Positions 1 to 6,224 are shown, numbered from the stretch's first letter. The stretch is 8,816 bases of DNA from Acidobacteriaceae bacterium (GCA_003156495.1 PMHC01000274.1:587-9402), one strand, 5' to 3'. The notes: a model not told the origin generated them from the letters alone. Made by a program: numbers and translations.

Positions 1-39
1 CACCAGCCGCTCTCGCGGACTGAGGCGCGCATCGGGCAT
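1..39 (-). CDS. Possible LuxR/GerE-type HTH regulator, N-terminal fragment (runs off the left edge)
   Basis: Reading leftwards from an ATG (complement of 39-37), the 13 visible codons give MPDARLSPRERLV. The LSPRERLV string resembles the opening of the LuxR/GerE helix-turn-helix domain, which typically begins L-T/S-x-R-E-x-x-V. An AGGAG sequence (complement of 55-51) lies 11 bases upstream of the ATG, a slightly long but usable spacing. The frame stays open further upstream, so the true start could be earlier and the protein could be a longer response regulator. It would be divergent from the exported-protein gene at 398. Thirteen residues are too few to be sure; the family call is inference from one short motif. 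Confidence 0.3.
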   Translation of the reverse strand, partial: MPDARLSPRERLV

Positions 40-397
40 GGTCTCAGCTTCTCCTGCGAGGCCGAATCGGTTTCTCCGGCGGCATCTGGCGCGCGTGGCC
101 GGTCGGCCTTCTAAATTCTTCTTTAGCAAGAACTTATGTCGAACAATTTCGACAAAAATCCATCTTCAGTTTAGTGAGATTCCTTCGGCGGTGTCAAGGC
201 GTAGCAGCCGCGCATGGCTTTCCCGATTGCGATCCGCCGTGCAATGGCGTGTCCCATTTCCTTTGCTGTCTTCATCTTCTCCGGTTTCGCGCCTCGATTT
301 GATGCTATTGTTGACCCGTCTTCCCGTTTTCGCCGCGGCATTTTGTCGCATTTGGCCGCGGCCATGCAGCTTTGGTTCAGGAAAGGGGCCTAACGCA
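40..397. other. Gene-free stretch between divergent genes
   Basis: No convincing coding sequence is seen. The frame of the downstream gene stays open back to an ATG at 38, but the extra 120 residues are basic and low in complexity, with no ribosome binding site at that ATG and no signal-peptide character. I read them as non-coding. The left part (about 111-180) is AT-richer and holds the inverted repeat at 137-154. It is the likely site of promoters for the two divergent genes, but I could not pick a clear -35/-10 pair. Confidence 0.5.
137..154. promoter_or_regulatory. Inverted repeat, candidate operator
   Basis: TGTCGAA and TTCGACA form perfect 7-bp arms around a 4-base spacer (CAAT). The site lies in the AT-rich part of the gap between the putative HTH gene and the exported-protein gene, where a dimeric regulator could bind. 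The arms resemble no operator that I can name with confidence. A repeat of this size can also arise by chance in a window this long. Confidence 0.25.
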
Positions 398-850
398 ATG
401 TCCTTCTACTTTTTTTGCCGTTGCTCTCTCGTCGTCGCGCTTTTAACAGCCATGCTCACCGCCGCGCCTTCGGCCGCGGCCAAATCATCGGCCGCCAAAA
501 CTCAGGCCGCCGCGGAAAAATCGCAGGCGCGGCTTGAAAGGCAAGCCCACAAAGCCGCAATACAGCTTGCCAAATTCAAGACCGGCAGCTACCTCGAGTA
601 TGATTTCCGCAATGCTCCGCCGGTCTATGGCTCGCTGGGCCAGCTCTCCGAGGCCACTTTCCAGTACACCGACTCTGACAACAACAAAGTGCAAACGCGC
701 GCCTACGCTGATCTGGCGGGGGTGAAAAGAGCCAAGGCGTACATCGGCGACGGCTTGTCGCGTCACCGCCACGTGCGTTTGTGGGTTCCGGTGACAGTTG
801 GCGCGCTGGTTGCCGGCGGCGCGGTTGCCGCATACGAAGAAACGCGCTGA
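398..850 (+). CDS. Small exported protein of unknown function
   Basis: I do not recognise this 150-residue protein. Residues 1-28 look like a signal peptide: a hydrophobic core around residues 11-23, then APSAAA before K29, consistent with signal peptidase I cleavage. Residues 29-60 are rich in Ala, Lys, Gln and Glu and probably helical. Residues 63-118 form a more ordered-looking segment with several aromatic residues (Tyr65, Tyr68, Phe70, Tyr77, Phe88, Tyr90). A hydrophobic Gly/Ala-rich stretch at about 128-145 could be a C-terminal membrane anchor, ending in Glu-Glu-Thr-Arg. The ATG at 398 is chosen because AAGGGG (383-388) precedes it by 9 bases and because it gives a clean signal peptide. 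No partner gene is obvious; the next gene starts about 120 bases downstream and is metabolic. Confidence 0.65.
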   Translation: MSFYFFCRCSLVVALLTAMLTAAPSAAAKSSAAKTQAAAEKSQARLERQAHKAAIQLAKFKTGSYLEYDFRNAPPVYGSLGQLSEATFQYTDSDNNKVQTRAYADLAGVKRAKAYIGDGLSRHRHVRLWVPVTVGALVAGGAVAAYEETR

Positions 851-968
851 ACGTTCCAGGGTACCTTTCCGCTGGTAGATTCATAGTAGAGCCGTTTTTA
901 TTCATCAAGCGGCCGCGCCGTGACGCGCCATGACTCCGTTTTTGCCGCCCGGTGCCAGGATGATGCCC

Positions 969-2033
969 ATGTTTCACCCGACTGAAGATCTTCGCCTGCA
1001 GTGGACCAAGGTGGTTCTTCCTCCGATTTTTCTCGAGGAAGAGATGCCCGTCACCGATGCCGCCTCGACCACCATCTTCGATGCGCGCAACGAAATTTCC
1101 GCGATTTTGAATGGCCGCGACGACCGGCTGCTGGTACTCGTCGGTCCCTGCTCGATCCACGACACGAAGGCCGCCCGCGAGTACGCCGCGCTGCTCAAAG
1201 AGGCGATCGACGAGCTCCGCTCCGACCTCTGCCTGGTGATGCGCGTCTACTTCGAAAAGCCGCGCACCACCATCGGCTGGAAGGGATTGATCAACGATCC
1301 CTACCTTGACAAGAGCTTCAAAATTAACGACGGCCTGCGGCTGGCGCGCCGGCTGTTGCTCGATCTGGCCGAGATGGGCGTGCCCACCGGCACCGAGCTG
1401 CTCGACATGATTTCGGCGCAGTACATCGCCGGCCTGGTCAGTTGGGGAGCCATCGGGGCGCGCACCACCGAAAGCCAGGTGCATCGCCAACTGGTCTCCG
1501 GCGTTTCCTGCCCGGTGGGCTTTAAAAACGCGACTTCGGGTGACGTGCAGGTGGCCATCGACGCCGTGCTCTCGGCCGCTTATTCGCACACTTTTTTAGG
1601 CCACACCAAGCACGGCCAGTCGGCGATTTTCGTCACCACCGGCAATCCCGATTGCCACATTATTTTGCGCGGCGGTCGCAAAAGCACCAACTACTCGGCC
1701 GAGTGCGTGGCCGCGGCCGCGGCGCTGATGGAGCGCGCCGGCATTGAGCCGCGCATCATGATCGACCTTAGCCACTCCAACAGCGCCAAGGACTATCGCC
1801 GCCAGCCCGTCGTTGGCCACGATGTCGCCGCGCAGGTTGCCCAAGGCAATCGCAAAATCATGGGCGCGATGATCGAGAGCAATCTGGTTGCCGGCGCGCA
1901 AAAACACATCCTGGGCCAGCCGCTGGTCTACGGCCAAAGCATCACCGACGGCTGCATCGACTGGCCGCAAACCCGCGCGCTGCTCGACGAGCTGGCCGGG
2001 GCCGTGCGCGCAAGGCGGAGTGCGGCAAGATAG
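969..2033 (+). CDS. aroF: 3-deoxy-7-phosphoheptulonate (DAHP) synthase, class I-alpha
   Basis: This cytoplasmic enzyme condenses phosphoenolpyruvate with erythrose 4-phosphate, the first committed step to chorismate and the aromatic amino acids. The 354-residue product aligns along its whole length with the E. coli AroF/AroG/AroH family (about 350 residues). Visible signatures are GPCSIHD (the metal-ligand Cys is residue 61, the same number as in AroG), RVYFEKPRT, GWKGLINDP, GARTTESQVHR, CPVGFKN, ILRGG, IDLSHSN, MIESN and SITDGCIDW. Together these supply the metal ligands Cys, His, Glu and Asp. The ATG at 969 has AGGA (957-960) 8 bases upstream and gives family length; ATGs at 930, 960 and 963 are alternatives without better support. 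The stretch KDYRRQP and the GNR...MIESN region resemble the tyrosine-sensitive AroF more than AroG. Residues around the inhibitor pocket are mixed, for example SAQY where AroG has TPQY. The paralogue symbol and feedback specificity are therefore uncertain, while the enzyme family is not. Confidence 0.95.
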   Translation: MFHPTEDLRLQWTKVVLPPIFLEEEMPVTDAASTTIFDARNEISAILNGRDDRLLVLVGPCSIHDTKAAREYAALLKEAIDELRSDLCLVMRVYFEKPRTTIGWKGLINDPYLDKSFKINDGLRLARRLLLDLAEMGVPTGTELLDMISAQYIAGLVSWGAIGARTTESQVHRQLVSGVSCPVGFKNATSGDVQVAIDAVLSAAYSHTFLGHTKHGQSAIFVTTGNPDCHIILRGGRKSTNYSAECVAAAAALMERAGIEPRIMIDLSHSNSAKDYRRQPVVGHDVAAQVAQGNRKIMGAMIESNLVAGAQKHILGQPLVYGQSITDGCIDWPQTRALLDELAGAVRARRSAAR

Positions 2034-2126
2034 CTGCGCCATGCGCGGCATTTTCTCAGAGGCATAACCAGAGTTGTATATGACGCGCTCGATGCTCATG
2101 ATAGATAAATCGTGCTCGTATCTGTA

Positions 2127-2161
2127 TATAAGCGAACAGACAAAGATCAACGATGCTTATA
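2127..2161. repeat. Inverted repeat TATAAGC/GCTTATA, 21-base spacer
   Basis: TATAAGC (2127-2133) and GCTTATA (2155-2161) are perfect complements, about 95-130 bases after the DAHP synthase stop. No T-run follows, so it does not look like an intrinsic terminator. It could be chance in AT-rich sequence. Confidence 0.2.
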
Positions 2162-2231
2162 GAAAATAAGTAAGGTGGTATTTGGCAACGCAGAACGAGG
2201 CAAGCTCACAGTAGATTGCAAACGGACTGAC

Positions 2232-2280
2232 CTTGATTTGTGCAAGCCAAATTTCATAGACGTATAAGTTCCAAATCAAG
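2232..2280. repeat. 9-bp inverted repeat with 31-base spacer
   Basis: CTTGATTTG (2232-2240) is the exact complement of CAAATCAAG (2272-2280). It sits about 170 bases upstream of the radical SAM start in the most AT-rich part of the gap. It may be paired regulator half-sites or the base of an RNA stem. With such a long spacer, chance is also a fair explanation. Confidence 0.25.
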
Positions 2281-2411
2281 AGCTACAGTTGATTCGACAA
2301 AAAACGTCACCATTCTGAATTTTTTCACTGCCACTTTTTTACATTCAAGGCGAATCACTTTGTTTGCATATGTCCTACCTGGTGCTTGAAGCAGGCTGCA
2401 CGTATCTCACA

Positions 2412-2429
2412 ATCGTTTCTGAGAACGAT
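2412..2429. promoter_or_regulatory. Short inverted repeat just upstream of the radical SAM gene
   Basis: ATCGTT (2412-2417) and AACGAT (2424-2429) form 6-bp arms around TCTGAG. The repeat ends 11 bases before the ribosome binding site (2441-2444) and 20 bases before the ATG. Its position suits an operator or a 5' UTR hairpin, but the arms are short. Confidence 0.25.
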
Positions 2430-2449
2430 AGGGCGAATATGGAGTGGAA

Positions 2450-3481
2450 ATGAAGAAATCAGAAGTAGTTCATGCATGGTCCAGGATTCTCGCTGGTCGC
2501 TCGCCGTCGCTCTCGATCGAAATCACCAAAGAATGCCCCTTGCGGTGCCCCGGCTGCTATGCCTTCGATGCGGCGCACCTTGGCGGCATGATTCCGCTGC
2601 GTGGACTTGACGACTACAAAGGCGAGGAACTGGTTCGCAAGGTGCTTGCGCTGCTCGACGAGCGAAAGCCGCTCCATGTATCCCTTGTGGGTGGCGATCC
2701 CTTTGTTCGGTATCACGAACTCGAATTACTGTTGCCGCAAATTGAGAGTCGCGGCATCCATACGCAGGTTGTTACTAGCGCATTTCATGAGATCCCAAGT
2801 GCATGGAATCAATTCAAGAAGCTGAACGTCGTCGTCTCTGTCGATGGTTTACAGCCAGAGCACGATGCACGGCGCAAGCCGGCAACGTATGAACGCATTC
2901 TGAAGAACATCCATGACGCTCGCGTCACAATCCATTGCACGATCACATCGCAAATTGCGGATATTCCAGGTTATCTGGATGCGTTCCTTAGCTTTTGGAC
3001 CAGCCAGAGGGAAGTCACCAAGGTCTGGTTCAGCCTATTCAGCCCCCAGCGGGGCGGCGCCGATCGAGAGATCATAACGGCTGCACAAAGAACCCGCATC
3101 ATTACAGAACTTCAGCAACTCCGGCAGAAGTATCCCACGCTCGACATGCCAGAGGCGCTTCTTCGCGAGATGGCGACTCCGCCTCGAAATCCAAGCCAGT
3201 GTATTTTCGCTAGGACGACAGAGACCGTTTCAGCAGACCTGAAAACGTGGGTCACGCCATGCCAATTTGGCGGAGACCCGGATTGTGGGCAATGTGGTTG
3301 CTATGCGGCGATGGGCATGGCAGCCGTGGGGCACTATCGCGTGCTGGGAGCACTCACGGCAGGACGGATCTATATGGCTTCAGATAAATTTGGAAAAACG
3401 TGGAGAGCAATATGCAACGCTTTAATGCGCAAAGTCGTGTTTCAGAAAACGCCTTTGCCACTAAAGGTTATTCACCCGTAG
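2450..3481 (+). CDS. Radical SAM protein with a Cys-rich C-terminal region, substrate unknown
   Basis: The 343-residue product is a radical SAM enzyme: it should bind a [4Fe-4S] cluster that reductively cleaves S-adenosylmethionine to a 5'-deoxyadenosyl radical. The cluster motif is CPLRCPGCY, with Cys29, Cys33 and Cys36 in the canonical CX3CX2C spacing. GGDP at 81-84 matches the SAM-binding GGEP-type motif, and the VVSVDG segment fits the later strands of the partial TIM barrel. The C-terminus holds Cys251, Cys271, Cys279, Cys282 and Cys284 (PDCGQCGC), spaced as if to bind an auxiliary Fe-S cluster, like SPASM/twitch domains; that reading is inference. GGAG (2441-2444) lies 5 bases upstream of the ATG; a GTG at 2444 is an alternative start. 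The gene is AT-richer than its neighbours (30 G+C of 60 at 2881-2940) and lies alone between AT-rich gaps, which suggests acquisition. I see no maturation partner or clear peptide substrate, so the reaction is unknown. Confidence 0.85.
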   Translation: MKKSEVVHAWSRILAGRSPSLSIEITKECPLRCPGCYAFDAAHLGGMIPLRGLDDYKGEELVRKVLALLDERKPLHVSLVGGDPFVRYHELELLLPQIESRGIHTQVVTSAFHEIPSAWNQFKKLNVVVSVDGLQPEHDARRKPATYERILKNIHDARVTIHCTITSQIADIPGYLDAFLSFWTSQREVTKVWFSLFSPQRGGADREIITAAQRTRIITELQQLRQKYPTLDMPEALLREMATPPRNPSQCIFARTTETVSADLKTWVTPCQFGGDPDCGQCGCYAAMGMAAVGHYRVLGALTAGRIYMASDKFGKTWRAICNALMRKVVFQKTPLPLKVIHP

Positions 3482-3593
3482 TACAAGACAAGAGATTGTC
3501 AGTTCCATTCCGATAGCGCAGGTCCGTCTGGTGGCGCATCAACTTTGGTGCGTACGTGTTATCAAATTTGGCGTTTCATTGATCCCATTTTCA

Positions 3594-3683
3594 ATGGGCA
3601 AAGCAAGCGCCGCCGCTGCACCCACCGCGCACAGCCTGCGGGTTCATAATGGTTTCGACCAATTAAAAGGCAGGAAACCATGA
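3594..3683 (+). CDS. Possible 29-codon leader ORF overlapping the M28 peptidase start
   Basis: An ATG at 3594 opens a 29-residue frame (begins MGKASAAAAP) whose TGA (3681-3683) overlaps the peptidase ATG (3680-3682) in an ATGA arrangement. Translation through it would run across the hairpin that covers the peptidase start, which could couple the two. It has no visible Shine-Dalgarno sequence, and its own ATG lies in a small stem (CCCATT 3584-3589 with AATGGG 3593-3598). I consider it speculative. Confidence 0.15.
   Translation: MGKASAAAAPTAHSLRVHNGFDQLKGRKP
3649..3681 (+). promoter_or_regulatory. Inverted repeat that would mask the M28 start codon and ribosome binding site
   Basis: ATGGTTTC (3649-3656) pairs exactly with GAAACCAT (3674-3681), leaving a 17-base loop. 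The right arm includes the end of the AGGA ribosome binding site (3672-3675) and the first two bases of the start codon at 3680. In mRNA this hairpin would reduce initiation unless it is opened by upstream translation, a protein or temperature. The loop contains AAAAGG (3665-3670), a possible alternative docking site. The pairing is read directly from sequence; the regulatory effect is inference. Confidence 0.35.
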
Positions 3684-5815
3684 ATCTGCGCACGGCGCGA
3701 CTCTCTTTCTATCTTTTTTCGGTGGCCTTCATCGCGGGGATTTCAGCCAACTCCGCCTCGGCGCAGCAATCCGCGGCGGCGCAGCAAAAGGTCTTCGGCT
3801 ACGCCGATTTCAGCGCCGAAGCCAAAATCGAAAAGAAGTTTCTTGCCGTGCCCGACGCCAAACAGGCTGGCGCGGAGTTGAAAGCGCTCACCGCCGAGCC
3901 GCACTTGGCCGCCACGCCCGGCGACCGCCGCACTGCCGACTATGTCGCGCGCAAATTCCGCGAGGCCGGGCTTCAAACCGAAATCGTTTCTTATCGCGTT
4001 TTGCTCAACCAACCCAAGGTTGTGCGCGTTGAAGCCTTCGATGCGGCCGGCCGCCTGCTGATGCATGGTCCCGAGCGCGAACACGTTGCGGGCGACCCGC
4101 AGCAGAACGATCCGCGCATCGTCATGCCTTTTCTCGGCTCCTCGGGCTCGGGCGATGTGAGCGGCGAGGCCGTTTACGCCAACTACTGCCGGCTTGAAGA
4201 CTTCAGCGAGCTTGCCGCCCGCCACATCAATTTGCTCGGCAAGGTCGTCATCTGCCGCTATGGTGTAAATTTTCGCGGAGTCAAAGTCTACCTGGCTGAG
4301 CAGCACGGCGCTATCGGCGCAATCATCTATTCCGATCCGGCCGACGACGGCTACGCCAAGGGCGATCCTTATCCCATCGGTCCCTGGCGGCCGGAATCGG
4401 GCGTGCAGCGCGGCTCGGTGCAGTATATGTTCAGGTACCCCGGCGATCCGGAGACCCCCGGCGTCGCTTCCACGCTGAAGCTGCCCGACTCGGCGCGCGT
4501 AAAAGACTATCTGGGAGCGGAGGGCGCGCAGCCGCGCATTGTCGCGATTCCCCTGAGCTATCACGACGCCGCGCCCATCTTGCAGGCGCTTAAAGGCCCC
4601 GGCGTGCCGCAGGGCTGGCAGGGCGCACTGCCTTTCGCTTATCACCTGGGCCCCGGCGGAGTGCGCGTTCACCTGGTCTCCGAGCAGGATTACCAGCGCC
4701 GGATCATCTGGGATGTGATCGGAAAAATTCCCGGAACCCGCGAGCCGAATTCCTGGGTGATCGCCGGCAATCATCGCGACGCCTGGGTCTACGGCGCGGT
4801 CGATCCGTCGAGCGGTACCGCGGCGATGCTCGAAGCGGTGCGCGGCGTGGGCGCGCTGCTCAAGCAGGGCTGGCGGCCCAAGCGCACGATTCTGTTTTGC
4901 AATTGGGACGCCGAGGAGCAGGGGCTGATCGGCTCGACCGAATGGGTGGAGCAGCAGGGCAAGGCGCTCGACCGTGCCGTCGCCTACTTCAATATGGATG
5001 TGGGCGTGTCGGGGCCGGATTTTTCCGCCTCGGCCGTTCCTTCGCTTCGTGAATTCATTCGCGATGTTGCCCGCGCCGTGCCCAGCCCCGTGGCCGGAAC
5101 AGTCTATCAACAGTGGCGGCTCAAGACTGACGATAGCAACAACTCGAGTGAGGGCAGGGAAGCGCGTGTGGGCGATCTCGGCTCCGGTTCCGACTTCACG
5201 CCTTTTTTGCAACATGCCGGAGTGCCGTCCACCGACATCAGTTCCGAGGGGCCTTACGGCGTTTATCACTCGGCCTTCGACGATTACGCATGGTTTGTGC
5301 AGAATGCCGATCCGCACTTTTACTATCTGCGACAAATGGCGCGCCTCTTCGGGCTGGAGGCGCTGCGCATGGCCGATGCCGAGGTGCTGCCCTACGACTA
5401 CGTTGCCTACGCGCGCGCGATCGAGGGCTATCTTGAGGCCGCCAAACGCAAGGCCGCCGAGGCTCGCATCGGCGCGCTGAACTTTGCGCCGGCCGAGGCT
5501 GCTGCTGCGCGCATGGTGGCCGCCGCCCGGCGCGTTCGCACTCTGCAAGCCGCGCCCTCCGGCCAGCCGGCGCAATTGAATCGCGCGCTACGTCAGGTTG
5601 AGACCGAGCTGCTCGCGCCGCAAGGGCTGCCGGATCGCCCCTGGTACCGGCACACGATCTACGCGCCCGGTGAGGTGACCGGCTATGCGGCCGTGGTGAT
5701 TCCAGGCGTCAATGAGGCCATCGACGCCAGGGACGCGCGTCTGGCCGCCCAGCAGTTGACCGTGCTTGCGCAGGCTCTGGAGCGCGCCGCCGATGCGCTG
5801 AATGGGGCGCGCTGA
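3680..5815 (+). CDS. Secreted M28-family zinc metallopeptidase (glutamate carboxypeptidase II-like)
   Basis: The 711-residue protein has the GCPII/PSMA architecture. A signal peptide spans residues 1-28, ending ASA before Gln-Gln. An N-terminal segment of the peptidase domain is followed by a PA-type insertion (roughly 110-330, with GKVVICRYG and GAIGAIIYSDP), the main M28 catalytic part (about 340-560) and a C-terminal TFR-type dimerisation domain (about 570-705, with DRPWYRHTIYAPG). The two-zinc site is intact: His365 (GNHRD), Asp375 (bridging, VDPSSG), Glu412 (catalytic base) with Glu413 (WDAEEQG), Asp440 (FNMD) and His530 (VYHSAFDDY), at near-GCPII spacing. It should release amino acids from peptides, probably C-terminally, in the periplasm or outside the cell; substrate preference cannot be read here. 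AGGA (3672-3675) precedes the ATG by 4 bases. The gene stands alone, with about 200 bases of non-coding sequence on either side. Confidence 0.93.
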   Translation: MNLRTARLSFYLFSVAFIAGISANSASAQQSAAAQQKVFGYADFSAEAKIEKKFLAVPDAKQAGAELKALTAEPHLAATPGDRRTADYVARKFREAGLQTEIVSYRVLLNQPKVVRVEAFDAAGRLLMHGPEREHVAGDPQQNDPRIVMPFLGSSGSGDVSGEAVYANYCRLEDFSELAARHINLLGKVVICRYGVNFRGVKVYLAEQHGAIGAIIYSDPADDGYAKGDPYPIGPWRPESGVQRGSVQYMFRYPGDPETPGVASTLKLPDSARVKDYLGAEGAQPRIVAIPLSYHDAAPILQALKGPGVPQGWQGALPFAYHLGPGGVRVHLVSEQDYQRRIIWDVIGKIPGTREPNSWVIAGNHRDAWVYGAVDPSSGTAAMLEAVRGVGALLKQGWRPKRTILFCNWDAEEQGLIGSTEWVEQQGKALDRAVAYFNMDVGVSGPDFSASAVPSLREFIRDVARAVPSPVAGTVYQQWRLKTDDSNNSSEGREARVGDLGSGSDFTPFLQHAGVPSTDISSEGPYGVYHSAFDDYAWFVQNADPHFYYLRQMARLFGLEALRMADAEVLPYDYVAYARAIEGYLEAAKRKAAEARIGALNFAPAEAAAARMVAAARRVRTLQAAPSGQPAQLNRALRQVETELLAPQGLPDRPWYRHTIYAPGEVTGYAAVVIPGVNEAIDARDARLAAQQLTVLAQALERAADALNGAR

Positions 5816-5836
5816 AGGCGTGAGCGTGAGCATTAC

Positions 5837-5848
5837 TTAAGTACTTAA
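5837..5848. repeat. 12-bp perfect palindrome TTAAGTACTTAA
   Basis: A perfect 12-bp palindrome lies 22 bases after the M28 stop. It is also part of a direct repeat (TACTTAA at 5834-5840 and 5842-5848). It marks the abrupt switch from GC-rich coding to AT-rich intergenic sequence. A homodimeric regulator site is possible; no T-run supports a terminator. Confidence 0.3.
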
Positions 5849-5873
5849 AAACCAGACCCGTAACTGACTGAAT

Positions 5874-5907
5874 TAATCCGTATAACGCTTTTGTAGTATA
5901 CGGATTA
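5874..5907. repeat. 11-bp perfect inverted repeat with 12-base loop
   Basis: TAATCCGTATA (5874-5884) and TATACGGATTA (5897-5907) are exact complements, with a possible T-G pair extending the stem. No T-tract follows on either strand, so an intrinsic terminator is unlikely. The right arm plus two bases (GGATTAGC, 5902-5909) can alternatively pair with GCTAATCC at 5973-5980, giving two mutually exclusive folds before the small ORF at 6017. Possible roles are an mRNA 3'-end stem, a regulator site, a recombination site or a switchable leader; sequence alone does not decide. An 11-bp perfect match at this spacing is unlikely to be chance. Confidence 0.5.
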
Positions 5908-6016
5908 GCACGATTTAGCCAATTGGGCCGCTCGTTTACTGTCCAATTTTGTTGCATTCTTTCTCGTTTTTCGCTAATCCCTTGGTAACTTGATAGTCGT
6001 TACTCAGGTGACCTTT

Positions 6017-6169
6017 ATGTTGGTTACTACAATTGCTCTCGTATTTGTCGCTTTTGTTGCTTCGCCAGCGATTGCCGCCGCGATCCCGTTCAGGAGCGCC
6101 GAAAGCAAAACTTCAAATCGGGCTGGAAGCGTGAGTTTTCCGCTTCGCTCCGTTCCCGTCAGTCGCTAA
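6017..6169 (+). CDS. Possible small secreted peptide (50 residues)
   Basis: An ATG preceded by AGGTGA (6006-6011) at 5 bases opens a 50-residue frame ending in TAA. It begins MLVTTIALVFVAFVASPAIA, a textbook-like hydrophobic core followed by an Ala-X-Ala cleavage site. The remaining mature peptide would be about 28-30 residues, basic and Ser-rich, with no Cys and no recognised family. The strong ribosome binding site and signal peptide argue for a real gene. Against it, codon use is not clearly coding and the peptide ends abruptly, so it may be the surviving 5' end of a decayed secreted-protein gene. The next frame stays open for another stretch after about 6138, which fits a frameshift remnant. 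Confidence 0.4.
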   Translation: MLVTTIALVFVAFVASPAIAAAIPFRSAESKTSNRAGSVSFPLRSVPVSR

Positions 6170-6183
6170 GCAGGCGACGCTGG

Positions 6184-6213
6184 TCGGCCTTCACGCCGGC
6201 CGAGTATATTTTT
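6184..6213 (+). terminator. Possible weak intrinsic terminator
   Basis: TCGGCC (6184-6189) and GGCCGA (6198-6203) form a 6-bp GC-rich stem with an 8-base loop. Five T residues (6209-6213) begin 5 bases after the stem. It lies 15 bases past the stop of the small secreted-peptide ORF. The gap between stem and T-run and the short stem make it weak. Confidence 0.3.
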
Positions 6214-6224
6214 CTGCCTCCAAT

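Larger units (their letters stand above)
2034..2449. other. AT-rich gene-free region upstream of the radical SAM gene
   Basis: This 416-base gap has no supportable gene. Composition changes sharply: bases 2221-2280 contain 23 G+C of 60 and 2281-2340 contain 21 of 60, against 41 of 60 in the end of the preceding gene (1921-1980). Short ORFs exist, such as 29 codons from an ATG at 2080, but none has a convincing ribosome binding site. Three inverted repeats (listed separately) occupy it. It probably holds the promoter of the radical SAM gene, though I could not identify one unambiguous -35/-10 pair. Confidence 0.6.

Noticed and set aside
137..154. LexA/SOS-box interpretation of TGTCGAACAATTTCGACA
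   Set aside because: The arms resemble but do not match the Gram-positive CGAAC-N4-GTTCG form or the alpha-proteobacterial GTTC-N7-GTTC form, and no SOS gene is adjacent.
38..397. N-terminal extension of the exported protein back to an ATG at 38
   Set aside because: There is no ribosome binding site, the added residues are basic low-complexity sequence, and the ATG at 398 gives a proper signal peptide with a ribosome binding site.
576..1589. 337-codon antisense frame across the exported-protein gene and DAHP synthase
   Set aside because: It spans two unrelated + strand genes and the gap between them, with no motif of its own; GC-rich codon bias keeps the antisense frame open.
2182..2214. 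10-codon TTG-started ORF with a ribosome binding site upstream of the radical SAM gene, as a RiPP precursor
   Set aside because: Too short and without a leader/core pattern or any maturation or export genes; the radical SAM gene alone does not imply a RiPP cluster.
148..2303. Shared 11-mer TTCGACAAAAA at 148-158 and 2293-2303
   Set aside because: Both lie in AT-rich gaps, only the first is part of a dyad, and an A-rich 11-mer recurring once is weak evidence for a regulon.
3535..3598. Hairpins after the radical SAM gene (3535-3552 and 3584-3598) as terminators
   Set aside because: Stems of 6-7 bp with no following T-run; they do not meet the form of an intrinsic terminator.
3743..5575. Very long open frame (610 codons) antisense to the M28 gene
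   Set aside because: Its translation lacks recognisable domains and is rich in Arg, Gly and His, as expected of a GC-rich shadow frame. The + strand frame carries a complete, motif-rich peptidase.
5874..5907. Integron attC, tRNA-derived or phage attachment site
   Set aside because: No RYYYAAC/GTTRRRY core, no tRNA cloverleaf and no integrase gene nearby; only the dyad itself is supported.
101..6192. Shared 11-mer GGTCGGCCTTC at 101-111 and 6182-6192
   Set aside because: The flanks differ completely and two copies do not define a repeat family; it needs a genome-wide count before it means anything.
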